A program made the position numbers and the translations under genes. Of a stretch of 45,423 bases of DNA, positions 23,412 to 32,663 are shown piece by piece. Within the stretch, counting starts at the first letter, position 1. Each line of letters opens with the position of its first letter. The stretch comes from Sphingomonas sp. (GTDB lineage: Bacteria > Pseudomonadota > Alphaproteobacteria > Sphingomonadales > Sphingomonadaceae). The notes beneath the pieces were generated by a model that searched no databases, was not told the origin of the DNA, and worked only from the letters and a program-made list of their open reading frames with translations. The stretch spans positions 20,590 through 66,012 of the forward strand of contig PAOI01000034.1 in the NCBI GenBank assembly GCA_002707985.1, in the 5' to 3' direction.

Positions 23412-24584
23412 ATGGCTAACGCTTCGAAACAATCAAACGCGGGTCTGTTGCAAAAGTTCCGCGCCTTGTTCACGACGCGTGATCTTATTCTGCACGATGG
23501 ACGCGATCTGCGCCGGTTCAGCATTGCCGGCCGTACCCAGGCTTTTCTGGCGTGCGTCGCGACGCTGACGGTCGCCTTCTCGGCCTATGGCGTTTCCCAG
23601 GCGACGGCCGATGCGATCGCGGTTTCGGGCATTTCCGCCGCGCGGTCGCCCGAAGCGCAAATGGCCGATATGCGGCATCAGGTGATGCAGATGCAGGCCG
23701 ATATCGCCGCTGCCAAGGAAGCCGCCCGCATCCACGCCGCCCGCGTCGAGGCCCGCCAGCGCCTTATTTCCGCAGTGCTTTCGGGCAAGGGCGATCCTGC
23801 GCTGCTCAACCAGCCGCTTCCCGATGCCCCCGAAACCAGCGCGATGACCGACGAAGTGCTTGCTCCGTTGCGCCGCATCGAAACCCGCCAGCGCGCCTTT
23901 GCGCAGCAGGCGATTGCTGCGGGTGAAGCGCGGTTCGAACAGACTTCCAATCATCTGCGCCGGCTGGGCCTCAAGCCCGAGCGTTTCGTGAATGTCGGCG
24001 GCATGGGCGGTCCCTATGAACCCGCCGGCGACGATCCCGAAAAATCGGGCGCCGATGCCGATGCCCAGTTCCACGAATTGTTTCTGACCTGGAAGAAGCT
24101 CGATGCACTCGAGCAAACCGTGATTTCGGTCCCGTCGCTTCAGCCGGTCGATCATGTCACGCTTACGTCGGGCTTCGGCGTCCGTTCCGATCCGTTCCGC
24201 GGCACGCGCGCCATGCATGGCGGCATCGACATTCCCGGTCCGGTCGGCACGCCGGTCTATGCGACCGCCGACGGCATCGTGTCGCGCGCCGGTCGTGCTG
24301 GCGGATACGGCAATCTGATCGAAATCAACCATGGTCGCGGTCTTGCGACTCGCTATGGCCACTTGTCGCGCATTCTGGTTGAGGACAATCAGCAGGTGCA
24401 TCGCGGCGATGTGATCGGCCTGATGGGCTCGACCGGCCGTTCCACCGGCAGCCACCTTCACTACGAAGTCCGCGTCGATGGCCGCGCAGTCAATCCGATC
24501 CCGTTCCTGCACACGGGCGAGTATCTGACGGCGATCCAGGAACGCCGGGAAAACGCAGTGGGCGGCCCGGCGCACGCCGAATAA
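23412..24584 (+). CDS. M23 (LytM-type) peptidoglycan endopeptidase, membrane-anchored
   Basis: A 390-residue cell-wall protein. One N-terminal membrane helix (about residues 43-63), a coiled-coil central region (about 82-190), and a C-terminal M23 domain. The zinc ligands are present: H and D in MHGGIDIPGP, and the HxH in GSHLHYEVRVDG, so it should be catalytically active rather than an activator-only homologue. The ATG at 23412 has GGGGAA upstream; an earlier in-frame start at 23316 gives residues without a signal. A small hairpin (CCGGGA/TCCCGG, about 23320-23343) separates it from the previous gene. Confidence 0.88.
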   Translation: MANASKQSNAGLLQKFRALFTTRDLILHDGRDLRRFSIAGRTQAFLACVATLTVAFSAYGVSQATADAIAVSGISAARSPEAQMADMRHQVMQMQADIAAAKEAARIHAARVEARQRLISAVLSGKGDPALLNQPLPDAPETSAMTDEVLAPLRRIETRQRAFAQQAIAAGEARFEQTSNHLRRLGLKPERFVNVGGMGGPYEPAGDDPEKSGADADAQFHELFLTWKKLDALEQTVISVPSLQPVDHVTLTSGFGVRSDPFRGTRAMHGGIDIPGPVGTPVYATADGIVSRAGRAGGYGNLIEINHGRGLATRYGHLSRILVEDNQQVHRGDVIGLMGSTGRSTGSHLHYEVRVDGRAVNPIPFLHTGEYLTAIQERRENAVGGPAHAE

Positions 24585-24651
24585 GCCAGATCGCTTTTCG
24601 GGTTTCGCGCGACGGTTGCCGAGGGCGTCTGTCGCGCCTATCTGAAATACC

Positions 24652-24993
24652 ATGACGGCAACCGCCCCAACCGATATCGCGCTGACGCCCGCTGCCGCCG
24701 CGCGCGTGGCGGCGATCGCCGAAAAGCAGAACAAGCCCGCAATCCTGAGGCTATCGGTCGAAGGGGGAGGCTGTTCGGGCTTTCAATATAAATTCGGCTT
24801 TGCCGATGGCGTCGAAGCCGATGACAGCATCGCCGAAACCGACGGCGTGCGTCTGGTGGTTGATTCGGTCAGCCTCGATCTCGTCCGCGGGTGCAGCGTC
24901 GATTATGTCGAATCGCTCGGCGGTGCTGCGTTTCGCGTCGAAAATCCGAACGCCGCTGCGGGCTGTGGCTGCGGCTCCAGCTTTGCCGTCTGA
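24652..24993 (+). CDS. A-type Fe-S cluster carrier (ErpA/IscA/SufA family)
   Basis: A 113-residue HesB-family protein that carries Fe-S clusters to apo-proteins. The three conserved cysteines are in GGGCSGFQY and in the C-terminal GCGCGSSF. LTPAAAARV at the N-terminus and DYVESLGGAAFRVENPNA are family segments. It lies between a cell-wall peptidase and xthA on the same strand, 15 bases before the latter. ErpA versus IscA cannot be separated by eye. Confidence 0.92.
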   Translation: MTATAPTDIALTPAAAARVAAIAEKQNKPAILRLSVEGGGCSGFQYKFGFADGVEADDSIAETDGVRLVVDSVSLDLVRGCSVDYVESLGGAAFRVENPNAAAGCGCGSSFAV

Positions 24994-25008
24994 CCGGCGG
25001 CGCGCGTT

Positions 25009-25779
25009 TTGAAAATCGTCAGCTTCAATATCAACGGAATCAAGGCGCGCTTGCCTCGGTTGCTCGAATATCTCGACGAGCAGAAGCCTGACATCGTCTG
25101 TCTTCAGGAATTGAAATCGTCCGACGATACGTTCCCCGCCGATGACGTTCGCGCGGCAGGATACGGGCTTGTCTGGCATGGCCAGAAAAGCTGGAACGGC
25201 GTTGCGGTGCTCGCGCGCGGTAAGGACCCTGTCGAGCGCCAGCGCGGGCTGGCCGGCGATCCGGAAGATGAGCATAGCCGCTATCTGGAAGCCGAAGTCG
25301 ACGGCCTGATCGTCGCTTCGATCTATCTGCCCAACGGCAATCCCGTTCCCGGCCCCAAATTCGATTACAAGCTGCGCTGGATCGAGCGGCTGGAGGATCG
25401 CGCGCGCACGCTGCTGGCTGAGGAACGGCCCGTAGTGCTGGCTGGCGATTACAACGTCATTCCCAATGATGACGACGTCTATTCGGTAAAGTCGATGGCT
25501 GACGATGCGCTGATGCAGCCCGAATCACGCCAGGGCTATCGCCGCCTGCTGGCGCAGGGCTGGACCGATTCGCTGCGGACGCGATTCCCGGCGGGCGGGA
25601 TCTGGACCTTCTGGGACTATCAGCGCGGCGCGTGGCAGCGCGATGCGGGTTTTCGCATCGACCATTTGCTGCTCAGCCCCCAGGCTGCCGATCGCTTTGT
25701 CGATGCCGGCGTCGACAAGGATTATCGCGGCCGGGAAAAGGCCAGCGACCACGCACCGACCTGGGTACGGCTGCGCTGA
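25009..25779 (+). CDS. xthA: Exodeoxyribonuclease III
   Basis: A 256-residue endonuclease/exonuclease/phosphatase-fold AP endonuclease for base-excision repair. The active-site residues are in FNINGIKAR (N7), LQELKSSD (E34), GDYNVIPNDDD (D/N) and the terminal KASDHAPTW (D-H). The start is TTG at 25009, giving the usual MKIVSFNING. It follows the Fe-S carrier gene closely and converges with the minus-strand GNAT-type gene. Confidence 0.94.
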   Translation: MKIVSFNINGIKARLPRLLEYLDEQKPDIVCLQELKSSDDTFPADDVRAAGYGLVWHGQKSWNGVAVLARGKDPVERQRGLAGDPEDEHSRYLEAEVDGLIVASIYLPNGNPVPGPKFDYKLRWIERLEDRARTLLAEERPVVLAGDYNVIPNDDDVYSVKSMADDALMQPESRQGYRRLLAQGWTDSLRTRFPAGGIWTFWDYQRGAWQRDAGFRIDHLLLSPQAADRFVDAGVDKDYRGREKASDHAPTWVRLR

Positions 25780-25795
25780 GCCGGAAAACCCTGCC

Positions 25796-26950
25796 TTACA
25801 GCGACTTCTGATAGATCAGATATTCGCGGTTCACGTGACTGTTGATCGCATCGGCGATCGCAATCATCCCCTGATTATCGTCCAGAATCCAGCCGATTTC
25901 GCCGCGTGACGCGCCATAGACCTCGACTGCCGAACGGCGAATATATTCGATCATCATGAAAGCGAGCTGGCTGGCCATGCGCGAGGATTGCAGCCGTTTG
26001 ACCACGCCCATCAGCGGGACGCGCATCGTCCGCACCTTTGGCGCGCGCAGCCACCAGAGCAGTTTTGCCCAGCCGAACGGGAAGAGATTGCCCTTGAGCG
26101 GCGCAATCGCTTCGTTGAGATCGGGCAGGGTGATCATGAACGCCACCGGTTCGCCGTCGAGCTCGGCAATGCGGATCAGATCGTTGAACACGATCGGCTT
26201 CAGCTTCTTGCCGACATCGTCGATTTCCGGCTGGGTAAGCGGAATGAAGCCCCAATTGTCGGACCATGCATCGTTCAGAATGGTGAGAATGATCGCCGCT
26301 TCCTCATCGAATTTCGACTTGTCGACCATCCGGATCCGGATGCGCGCATTCTTCTCGCCCGATGCGATGATGCGCTGGATGACGGGGGGAAATTCCTTGC
26401 GGACGTCGAGCTCATAGGTGAGCAGCTTTTTGGCTGGCGCATAGCCCGCATGCTCGATCCACTCGCGATAATGCGGCGCATGATGCCCCATCATCACCGT
26501 CGGCGCATGATCATGGCCCAGCACGAGCAGCCCCGGCTCTTCCCAGATCGACAGGCTGACGGGCCCCAATGCGCGCGTCATACCCTTGGCGCCGAGCCAG
26601 CTTTCCGCCTGCGCGATCAATGCGTGCGCGGTGCTTTCGTCTTCCGCTTCCAGCAGGCCCCAGAAACCGGTGCCGGGGCCGAAGCCCTGATCGGCGGGCA
26701 TTTCCAGCGCGAGCGTGTCGATATGCGCCGAAATCCGGCCCACCGTCTTTCCGTCGCGCTCGGCGAGGAAGAGCTGGCCCTCGGCATGGCTGAACCAGCC
26801 GTTCTTTTTGGGATCGATCGTCCCGGCCACTTCGCTTTTCAGCGGCGGTACCCAGTTGGGATCGCCGGCATTCAGCCGAAAGGCCAGATCGATGAAAGAC
26901 TTGATGTCACGCTTGCCTGAAACGGGGCGGACGACGGGCTGGCTTGCCAA
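25796..26950 (-). CDS. GNAT-type N-acyltransferase, candidate bacterial ceramide synthase
   Basis: A 384-residue protein of a long GNAT-like family (sometimes mislabelled dATP pyrophosphohydrolase). Segments such as LNAGDPNWVPPLKSEV, QLFLAERDGKTVGRISAHID and GEPVAFMITLPDLNEAI fit the acyl-CoA N-acyltransferase fold. In Caulobacter a GNAT-superfamily enzyme acts as the bacterial ceramide synthase and is encoded near spt; here spt, its ACP and the reductase lie 6-9 kb away on the same strand. The role is therefore plausible but unproven. TTG start at 26950 with GAGG six bases upstream; the in-frame extension to 27079 overlaps the promoter of the divergent desaturase. Confidence 0.75.
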   Translation of the reverse strand: MASQPVVRPVSGKRDIKSFIDLAFRLNAGDPNWVPPLKSEVAGTIDPKKNGWFSHAEGQLFLAERDGKTVGRISAHIDTLALEMPADQGFGPGTGFWGLLEAEDESTAHALIAQAESWLGAKGMTRALGPVSLSIWEEPGLLVLGHDHAPTVMMGHHAPHYREWIEHAGYAPAKKLLTYELDVRKEFPPVIQRIIASGEKNARIRIRMVDKSKFDEEAAIILTILNDAWSDNWGFIPLTQPEIDDVGKKLKPIVFNDLIRIAELDGEPVAFMITLPDLNEAIAPLKGNLFPFGWAKLLWWLRAPKVRTMRVPLMGVVKRLQSSRMASQLAFMMIEYIRRSAVEVYGASRGEIGWILDDNQGMIAIADAINSHVNREYLIYQKSL

Positions 26951-27098
26951 AACGACCTCGCATTGATTTCGCGCAATGCAGTCCTGCGTCAGGGGTGCCT
27001 TGTCAAGCGATCCGGCGTTGCGTCGGATCGCCGGAGGCGTTGCAGCCGCCAAAGGGCTGGAATGCCACCATATAGCCACTATCTAATGGCAGATACCG

Positions 27099-28211
27099 AT
27101 GATGACCGAGATACTTGCTCTGAAGCCCGCCGACGCTTCCGCGCGTGAGGTGCCGGGACCGCGCATTCGCCTTTCGGGCGTTGCGGATGATCGTGCGATG
27201 ATGCGTGCGGCTGCCGAATTGACGCGCGACCTGCAAAAGCCGAAGCCGTGGCTGTACTGGACCGACTGTCTGGTTTCGGCCGCGATCGGCTATGCCGCGC
27301 TGATCGGTGCGGTGATGGCGCCGACCGTCGCTTGGGCATTGCTCGCTTGTGTGGTGTCGGTGCTTGCGCTCTATCGGGCGACCTTGTTCATCCACGAAAT
27401 CACGCATGTGAAGCATTCGCTGCTGCCGGGCTTTCGTGTGGGCTGGAACGTGCTCGTCGGCATGCCGATGATGCTGCCGTCGTTCATGTATGAAGGGATT
27501 CACGCGATCCACCATGCGCGCACGCGCTATGGCACCGCCGAGGATCCCGAATATCTGCCGCTTGCGCATATGAAGCCCTATACGCTTCCGCTGTTCCTGT
27601 TGGTGTCGGTGCTGATGCCTGTGGGGCTGTTGATCCGGTTCGGCATTCTGACGCCGCTTTCGCTGTTGTTCCCCAAGCTTCGCCGGGTGGTGATCGCGAA
27701 ATATTCGGGGCTGCAGATCAACCCCAGCTATGAGCGCAAGGCGCCGACCGGCGAATTCCGCAAGCAATGGGCATTTCAGGAAACGATCTGCAGCATCTGG
27801 GCGATCGGCGTGATCGCCACCGTCGCGACCGGTATTTTCCCGCTCGGGGCGTTCGCCATCTATATGGCGGTGATTGCCGGCGTGGCGGTGATCAATCAGG
27901 TGCGGACGCTGGTCGCGCATCTGTGGGAAAATGAAGGTGAACCGCTGACGGTGACTGCGCAGTTTCTCGACAGTGTCAATGTACCGGGCCCGTCGTGGTT
28001 ACCGTATTTCTGGGCGCCGGTGGGGCTGCGCTATCATGCGCTCCACCACCTGTTGCCGAGCCTGCCTTATCATTCGCTGACCGAGGCACATCGTCGCCTG
28101 AGCGAGGCATTGGCGACCGATTCCGCCTATCACAAGGCGAATTATCCGACATTGACGGGGCTGATGGTGCGGCTCGGGCGGAACACGATGAAACCGCGCG
28201 AGCGGAACTGA
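27099..28211 (+). CDS. Membrane fatty acid desaturase family protein
   Basis: A 370-residue integral membrane protein with the three histidine boxes of acyl-lipid/acyl-CoA desaturases: HEITHVKH (99-106), HAIHH (135-139) and HALHH (313-317). About four membrane helices are seen between residues 55 and 270. It would introduce a double bond (or hydroxyl) into a fatty acyl or sphingoid chain using a diiron centre. It is divergent from the candidate ceramide synthase and convergent with lptG. Sphingomonads make unsaturated and cyclopropane sphingoid bases, so an effect on those chains is conceivable; the substrate is unknown. Confidence 0.88.
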   Translation: MMTEILALKPADASAREVPGPRIRLSGVADDRAMMRAAAELTRDLQKPKPWLYWTDCLVSAAIGYAALIGAVMAPTVAWALLACVVSVLALYRATLFIHEITHVKHSLLPGFRVGWNVLVGMPMMLPSFMYEGIHAIHHARTRYGTAEDPEYLPLAHMKPYTLPLFLLVSVLMPVGLLIRFGILTPLSLLFPKLRRVVIAKYSGLQINPSYERKAPTGEFRKQWAFQETICSIWAIGVIATVATGIFPLGAFAIYMAVIAGVAVINQVRTLVAHLWENEGEPLTVTAQFLDSVNVPGPSWLPYFWAPVGLRYHALHHLLPSLPYHSLTEAHRRLSEALATDSAYHKANYPTLTGLMVRLGRNTMKPRERN

Positions 28212-28228
28212 TCGCGTATCGGAAGGGC

Positions 28229-28245
28229 AGGAGGCTCTGCCTCCT
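28229..28245. terminator. Small hairpin between convergent desaturase and lptG
   Basis: A 7-bp stem AGGAGGC-TCT-GCCTCCT that reaches into the lptG stop codon. No T-run is visible on either side; it may still limit read-through between the two convergent genes. Confidence 0.35.
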
Positions 28246-29341
28246 ACTCCTCGGTCTTGAGCAACAGCGCTTCGCCGATCATCAGGAAGAGCATGAAGGG
28301 CGCCCATGCCGCCAGAAACGGTGGATAGGCGCCCAGATTGCCCATCGCGATCGCGAAATTATCCGCCATGAAATAGAGGAAGCCCAGCGCCATGCCGACT
28401 ACGGCACGGAGAAAGAGCTTGCCCGATCGCGCGACGCCAAACGCCGCCACCGCGCCCAGCAGTGGCATCAGCACAGCCGATAGCGGCCCGGAAAGCTTGT
28501 GCCACAAACTGCCCTCCAGCGCCTTGGTGGGGCGTCCGACCGCGCGAAGTTCCTGAATGGCGTTGCGCAGTTCGAAAAAGGAAAGCCCGTCGGCATCGAC
28601 CGACGAAAGCGTGAACTGATCGGGCGTCACGCCCCTTGCCAGCGTCAGCGTTCCCAGCGACGTGACCGTGCCGCTGGCAATGTCGAACCGGCGCGCGCCG
28701 CTCACTTGCCAGCCATCGCCGTCGCGCACGCCTTCATTCGCCATCAGGATCGATCGGAGATTTTCGCCGCTACGTTCGTAGACGGTGATCCCATAGAGAT
28801 GCGCGGCATTGCCCTTGCCGCGTATCTGGTCGACTTCGATCAGATTGTTTTCGGATCGCACCCACACATTGGCGCGGTCGCCGCGATCGATCGGCATCGT
28901 GCCGTAATCGACCTTTTTCCATTGATCCAACGTGGCGCTGGCGCGTGCGACGATCCGTTCGTTGAACGCAAAGGAAATCCCCGCAACCAGCAATCCGGCG
29001 ACGATCAGCGGCGCCAGCACCTGATGGGCGGAAAGGCCCGAGGCCTTCATCGCGATCACTTCGCTGTTCTGGTTGAGCGTCATCAACGTGATCACCGTTC
29101 CCAGCAGCACCTAAAAAGGCAGGAAGGTAGCAATGATCTGCGGCGTCCGCAGGCTGACATAGCGCCAGATTTCCGCGTCGCCATTGGCCGGATCGGCCAG
29201 GATGCGACCCGATTCGCTCAGAAGATCGAGCGTCTGAAGGATCAGCACCAGGCCCGCGAGCACCGCAAAGCTGCGAACCAGGAACATCCGCGCCATGTAG
29301 AGCGACATGGTGCGCGAGGGGAAGAAATTGCTCGCCGTCAC
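28244..29341 (-). pseudogene. lptG: LPS-export-type permease LptG, interrupted by an in-frame TAG
   Basis: LptG with LptF forms the membrane part of the LptB2FG transporter that extracts the outer-leaflet glycolipid from the inner membrane. The reading frame starts at GTG 29341, overlapping the lptF stop (GTGA) with GGAGG upstream, and runs 76 codons to a TAG at 29111-29113. It then continues in the same frame for 288 codons, starting with GTG directly after the TAG. Reading through gives about 365 residues, normal for LptG; the stop falls in the conserved second helix, between FLPF and VLLGTVITLMTLNQNSE, where a serine codon (TCG) is expected. Either a sequence error, a true mutation, suppression or re-initiation is involved. 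Everything else looks intact. Confidence 0.85.
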
Positions 29342-30531
29342 GCGGACTTCCTCCGCGCGCCGGGCCACAGCTTGGCAATCGATTTGCCGATTTTGGCAAA
29401 CACCTTTTCAAGCGCGCCGATCGGCTGTCCGCCCGGCACATAAGCGACGGTATAATACATCCAGATCACCAATGATGCGAAGATCACGAACGGCACCCAG
29501 AGCGCGACGATCGGGTCGACCAGTCCCAGGCTGCCGATCGACTGCCCATATTCGTTGACCTTGTGATAGGTCACGATCATCACGATCGACAGGAAGACGC
29601 CGAGCGCCGATGTCGATCGCTTCGGCGGGATGCCCAGTGCCGCCGCAAGCATCGGCAGCAGCAGCATTGTCGCCACTTCGACCAGCCGGAAATGCAGCGC
29701 GGCGCGGCTGGTGTTGCGGTCCTCCTGGCTGACCTGGGGATCATGCCCTGTCGCCAGCAATTCGGGCAGGGTCAGTTCGAGGTTTCGACCGCCCCTGCTT
29801 CGGAAATTTTCGAATTTCGGCAGATCGATCGGCAAGTCATGCGCGGTGAAGGTCAACACGCGCGGGACGGGTGAATCCTTGGATTTCTGAGTCAGCGTGC
29901 CGTTGGTCAGCCGGAAGATGATGACGTCGGGATCGTCGGTACGCAGAAATTGTCCGCGCTCGGCGGTAACTGCCAGCCACTCGCCGGCATGCGGCACCGC
30001 ATGGACGAAGATGCCGGACAGCTTGTGCCCGCTATCCTCGCTCTTTTCGATCCGCAGCGTCATCTTGTCGCCGAAACTGGTGAATTCCCCGACCTTGATC
30101 GAAGCGCCCAATGCGCCGGAGCGCAGTTCGTAGCGCAGCTGTTCGTATCCGTAACGCGCCTTTGGCTGGACGAAACCGACAATGGCGAAGTTCACCAGCG
30201 CCAGCCCGATCGCGAACATATAGGGCACGCGCAGCATCCGCCCATAGCCCATGCCCACCGCGCGCATGACATCGAGTTCCGAACTGGTGGCAAGGCGACG
30301 AAAGGCCAGCAGAATGCCGAGCAGCAGCCCGATGGGGATGCCGAGGCCGAGATATTCGGGCAGCAGATTCGCCAGCATTTCCCAGACGACGCTCACCGGA
30401 CCGCCTTCGGTCGCGACGAAGTCGAGCAGGATGCGGATCCGATCGAGCACCAGCAGCATCGACGCGATTACAAGATTTGCAATCAGCGGCACCGCGATCA
30501 GTCGCGCCATATAGCGGTCGATCGATTTCAT
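29338..30531 (-). CDS. lptF: LPS-export-type permease LptF
   Basis: A 397-residue YjgP/YjgQ-family permease. N-terminal helices (about residues 10-30, 55-78, 100-122), a periplasmic beta-jellyroll (about 130-270) and C-terminal helices (about 285-375) match LptF. The segment GIPIGLLLGILLAFRRLATSSELDVMRAVG is the family signature. With LptG and LptB it would move lipopolysaccharide, or in sphingomonads more likely glycosphingolipid, toward the outer membrane. It overlaps lptG by four bases and follows the hybrid kinase gene by 124 bases. Confidence 0.92.
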   Translation of the reverse strand: MKSIDRYMARLIAVPLIANLVIASMLLVLDRIRILLDFVATEGGPVSVVWEMLANLLPEYLGLGIPIGLLLGILLAFRRLATSSELDVMRAVGMGYGRMLRVPYMFAIGLALVNFAIVGFVQPKARYGYEQLRYELRSGALGASIKVGEFTSFGDKMTLRIEKSEDSGHKLSGIFVHAVPHAGEWLAVTAERGQFLRTDDPDVIIFRLTNGTLTQKSKDSPVPRVLTFTAHDLPIDLPKFENFRSRGGRNLELTLPELLATGHDPQVSQEDRNTSRAALHFRLVEVATMLLLPMLAAALGIPPKRSTSALGVFLSIVMIVTYHKVNEYGQSIGSLGLVDPIVALWVPFVIFASLVIWMYYTVAYVPGGQPIGALEKVFAKIGKSIAKLWPGARRKSA

Positions 30532-30655
30532 GCGATGTCAGTGCAACCTTCGGTAAATCGACAGACAGGACGCAAAGCGCCGGTGAGGGGAACGGCTATA
30601 CCGGCGGTCTGTGCCGCCGTCATCCGTATAATCCGGGCAGTGCCGGGAAGTTGCG

Positions 30656-32611
30656 TTACGATGCGCTGTCGACACGCGATTGTGTCTCGTGCTGCGCACG
30701 CACCGCCTCATCCACGGCGTGCTGCAGCCCCGCCAGCGTGAAGGGTTTGCGCAGTACAGGGCGTCCGCCGAACTGCGCGGCATCGATTTCACCTGCAAAT
30801 CCGGTGACGAACAGGACCGGTGTGTCGGCAATCCGCTCGCCCAGCGAAGCGACCATTTCCGGGCCGGTCTGACCCGGCATCAGTACGTCGGAAAGTACCA
30901 GATCGAGCGATTCCATCGTTTCGAGTATATCCGCGACCTTGTGGGGGTCATCGCATCCGACGGGCCTGTGCCCCAGTTCGGCAAGTGCGCCGACCGTGGC
31001 ATTGAGGACGCGCGGATCATCCTCGACGACAAGGATGTCGAACGCATGCTCGGGCGTTTCCAGATCGCCTTCGATCGTGCCGCCTGCCGGTAGTGCGTCG
31101 CCCAGATGGCGCGGCAGATAGAGCGTGACGGTGGTTCCTTCGCCCGGCGCACTGCGGATTTCGACATCGCCGCCCGACTGGCGCGTGAAACCGAAAATCT
31201 GACTGAGACCGAGCCCGGTGCCCTTGCCCGCCGGCTTGGTGGTGAAGAAGGGCTCGAAAACCCGCTCCAGCACTTGTGGCGTCATCCCCGTGCCGGTGTC
31301 GGTGACGGCGATGGTGACATAATCGCCCGCGGCCAGCCTGCCGATCCTGTTGCGCTCCAGCGTCACACCCCCGGTGGCGATGGTCAGGTCGCCGCGCCCG
31401 TCCATCGCATCGCGGGCGTTGACCGCCAGGTTCAGGATCGCATTTTCCAGCTGATGGCGATCGACCCAGATCGTCCAGCCACGCGAATCGGCATGCGTCG
31501 CAATGGCGATCCCGTCGCCCAGCGTGCGATCGAGCAGGTCCGACATGCCGGAAACCAGCGTTTCGGGCGCTACCGCTTCGGGCAGGACGGGTTCGGACCG
31601 GGAAAAGGCAAGCAGGCGGCGGGTGAGCGCGGCGGCGCGATTGGCGCCTTCCATCGCGTTCTCGATATGCCGTTGCGCGTCCTTTCCGCCGTTGCGCAGA
31701 TGGCGTTTGGCGAGCTCAAGTCCGCCCAGAACGACCGCCAGCATATTATTGAAATCATGCGCGATTCCGCCCGTAAGCTGGCCGACGGCTTCCATCTTCT
31801 GCGCCTGACGTAACTGCGCCTCGGCTTCTTCGCGCTCGCGTGCTTCGGCGCGCAGGCGTTCGGTCGCTTCGGAAACCGCCTGTTCGAGTTCGGCGGCCCG
31901 GGCGCGCTCGCCCGACGCCTCGGCATCGGCGGCTGCGCGATCGCCGATCGCCTGAACCGTCAGCCAGCCGAGAATGATCGCACCCAGCACGATCACGATC
32001 CCGAAACCGGCAAGCGTCTGCGTAACCCGGCTCGCATGCTGATTGGACGCCGCCAGCGCCTGCGATCGTTGCACCAGCAGTACGCGTTCGTGATCGATGA
32101 TCCGGGTCAGGCGATCGCTGAGATCGCGCAACGCGGGGCTTTCGCTCACGGCATAGAATTTGCCCAGTGCGTCGGCGTTGCGATGATGCACCGAATAGGC
32201 CGCGGTTTCGGCCAGCTCATCGCCGCGCCGCTGAAACGCCTCACGCAGCGAATCGATCTGGCGATGCTGGACCCTGTTGTCGGCGGTCATCGACGATAGC
32301 CGATCGATCTGGTCCGATGCCTTGCGCCATTCCTCGCTATATTGCTGGCCGATGCGGGTGTCGCCGCTGACGACATACCGCCCGAGCGCGGCTTCGGCCC
32401 GGCCGATCTGGCCCGACAAGGTCGTGGCGCGGATGATCACTTCATACGTGTGCGCCTGTCGCGCCAGCGCCACGTCGCGCTGTTCGGTGCTGCGCATCTG
32501 CAGCGTCAGCAGCGCGACGAAGATGCCGGTGCCGAGCAGCGTGAACAGCGCCAGCAGCACCAGCCGCCAGTTCACGCCTCGACCCGTGCTTCCCTCATCG
32601 GTATCGCTCAT
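30656..32611 (-). CDS. Hybrid histidine kinase with CHASE3-like sensor and C-terminal receiver
   Basis: A 651-residue membrane sensor. A first helix (about residues 15-37) and a second (about 200-222) bracket a helical CHASE3-like domain; a coiled coil (225-275) leads to HisKA with H285 in GGIAHDFNNML. The ATPase domain has NLAVNARDAM, DTGTGM and GKGTGLGLS boxes. A receiver domain follows with E-DD near residue 520 and D575 in LSDVLMPG. It has no adjacent response regulator. It lies between spt and lptF on the same strand, so it may sense envelope state; that is only positional inference. Confidence 0.9.
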   Translation of the reverse strand: MSDTDEGSTGRGVNWRLVLLALFTLLGTGIFVALLTLQMRSTEQRDVALARQAHTYEVIIRATTLSGQIGRAEAALGRYVVSGDTRIGQQYSEEWRKASDQIDRLSSMTADNRVQHRQIDSLREAFQRRGDELAETAAYSVHHRNADALGKFYAVSESPALRDLSDRLTRIIDHERVLLVQRSQALAASNQHASRVTQTLAGFGIVIVLGAIILGWLTVQAIGDRAAADAEASGERARAAELEQAVSEATERLRAEAREREEAEAQLRQAQKMEAVGQLTGGIAHDFNNMLAVVLGGLELAKRHLRNGGKDAQRHIENAMEGANRAAALTRRLLAFSRSEPVLPEAVAPETLVSGMSDLLDRTLGDGIAIATHADSRGWTIWVDRHQLENAILNLAVNARDAMDGRGDLTIATGGVTLERNRIGRLAAGDYVTIAVTDTGTGMTPQVLERVFEPFFTTKPAGKGTGLGLSQIFGFTRQSGGDVEIRSAPGEGTTVTLYLPRHLGDALPAGGTIEGDLETPEHAFDILVVEDDPRVLNATVGALAELGHRPVGCDDPHKVADILETMESLDLVLSDVLMPGQTGPEMVASLGERIADTPVLFVTGFAGEIDAAQFGGRPVLRKPFTLAGLQHAVDEAVRAQHETQSRVDSAS

Positions 32612-32663
32612 GACGACAGGGACCCTAGAGGCAGCTGACTCGCCTGAAAAGCGCTTGTCGGAA

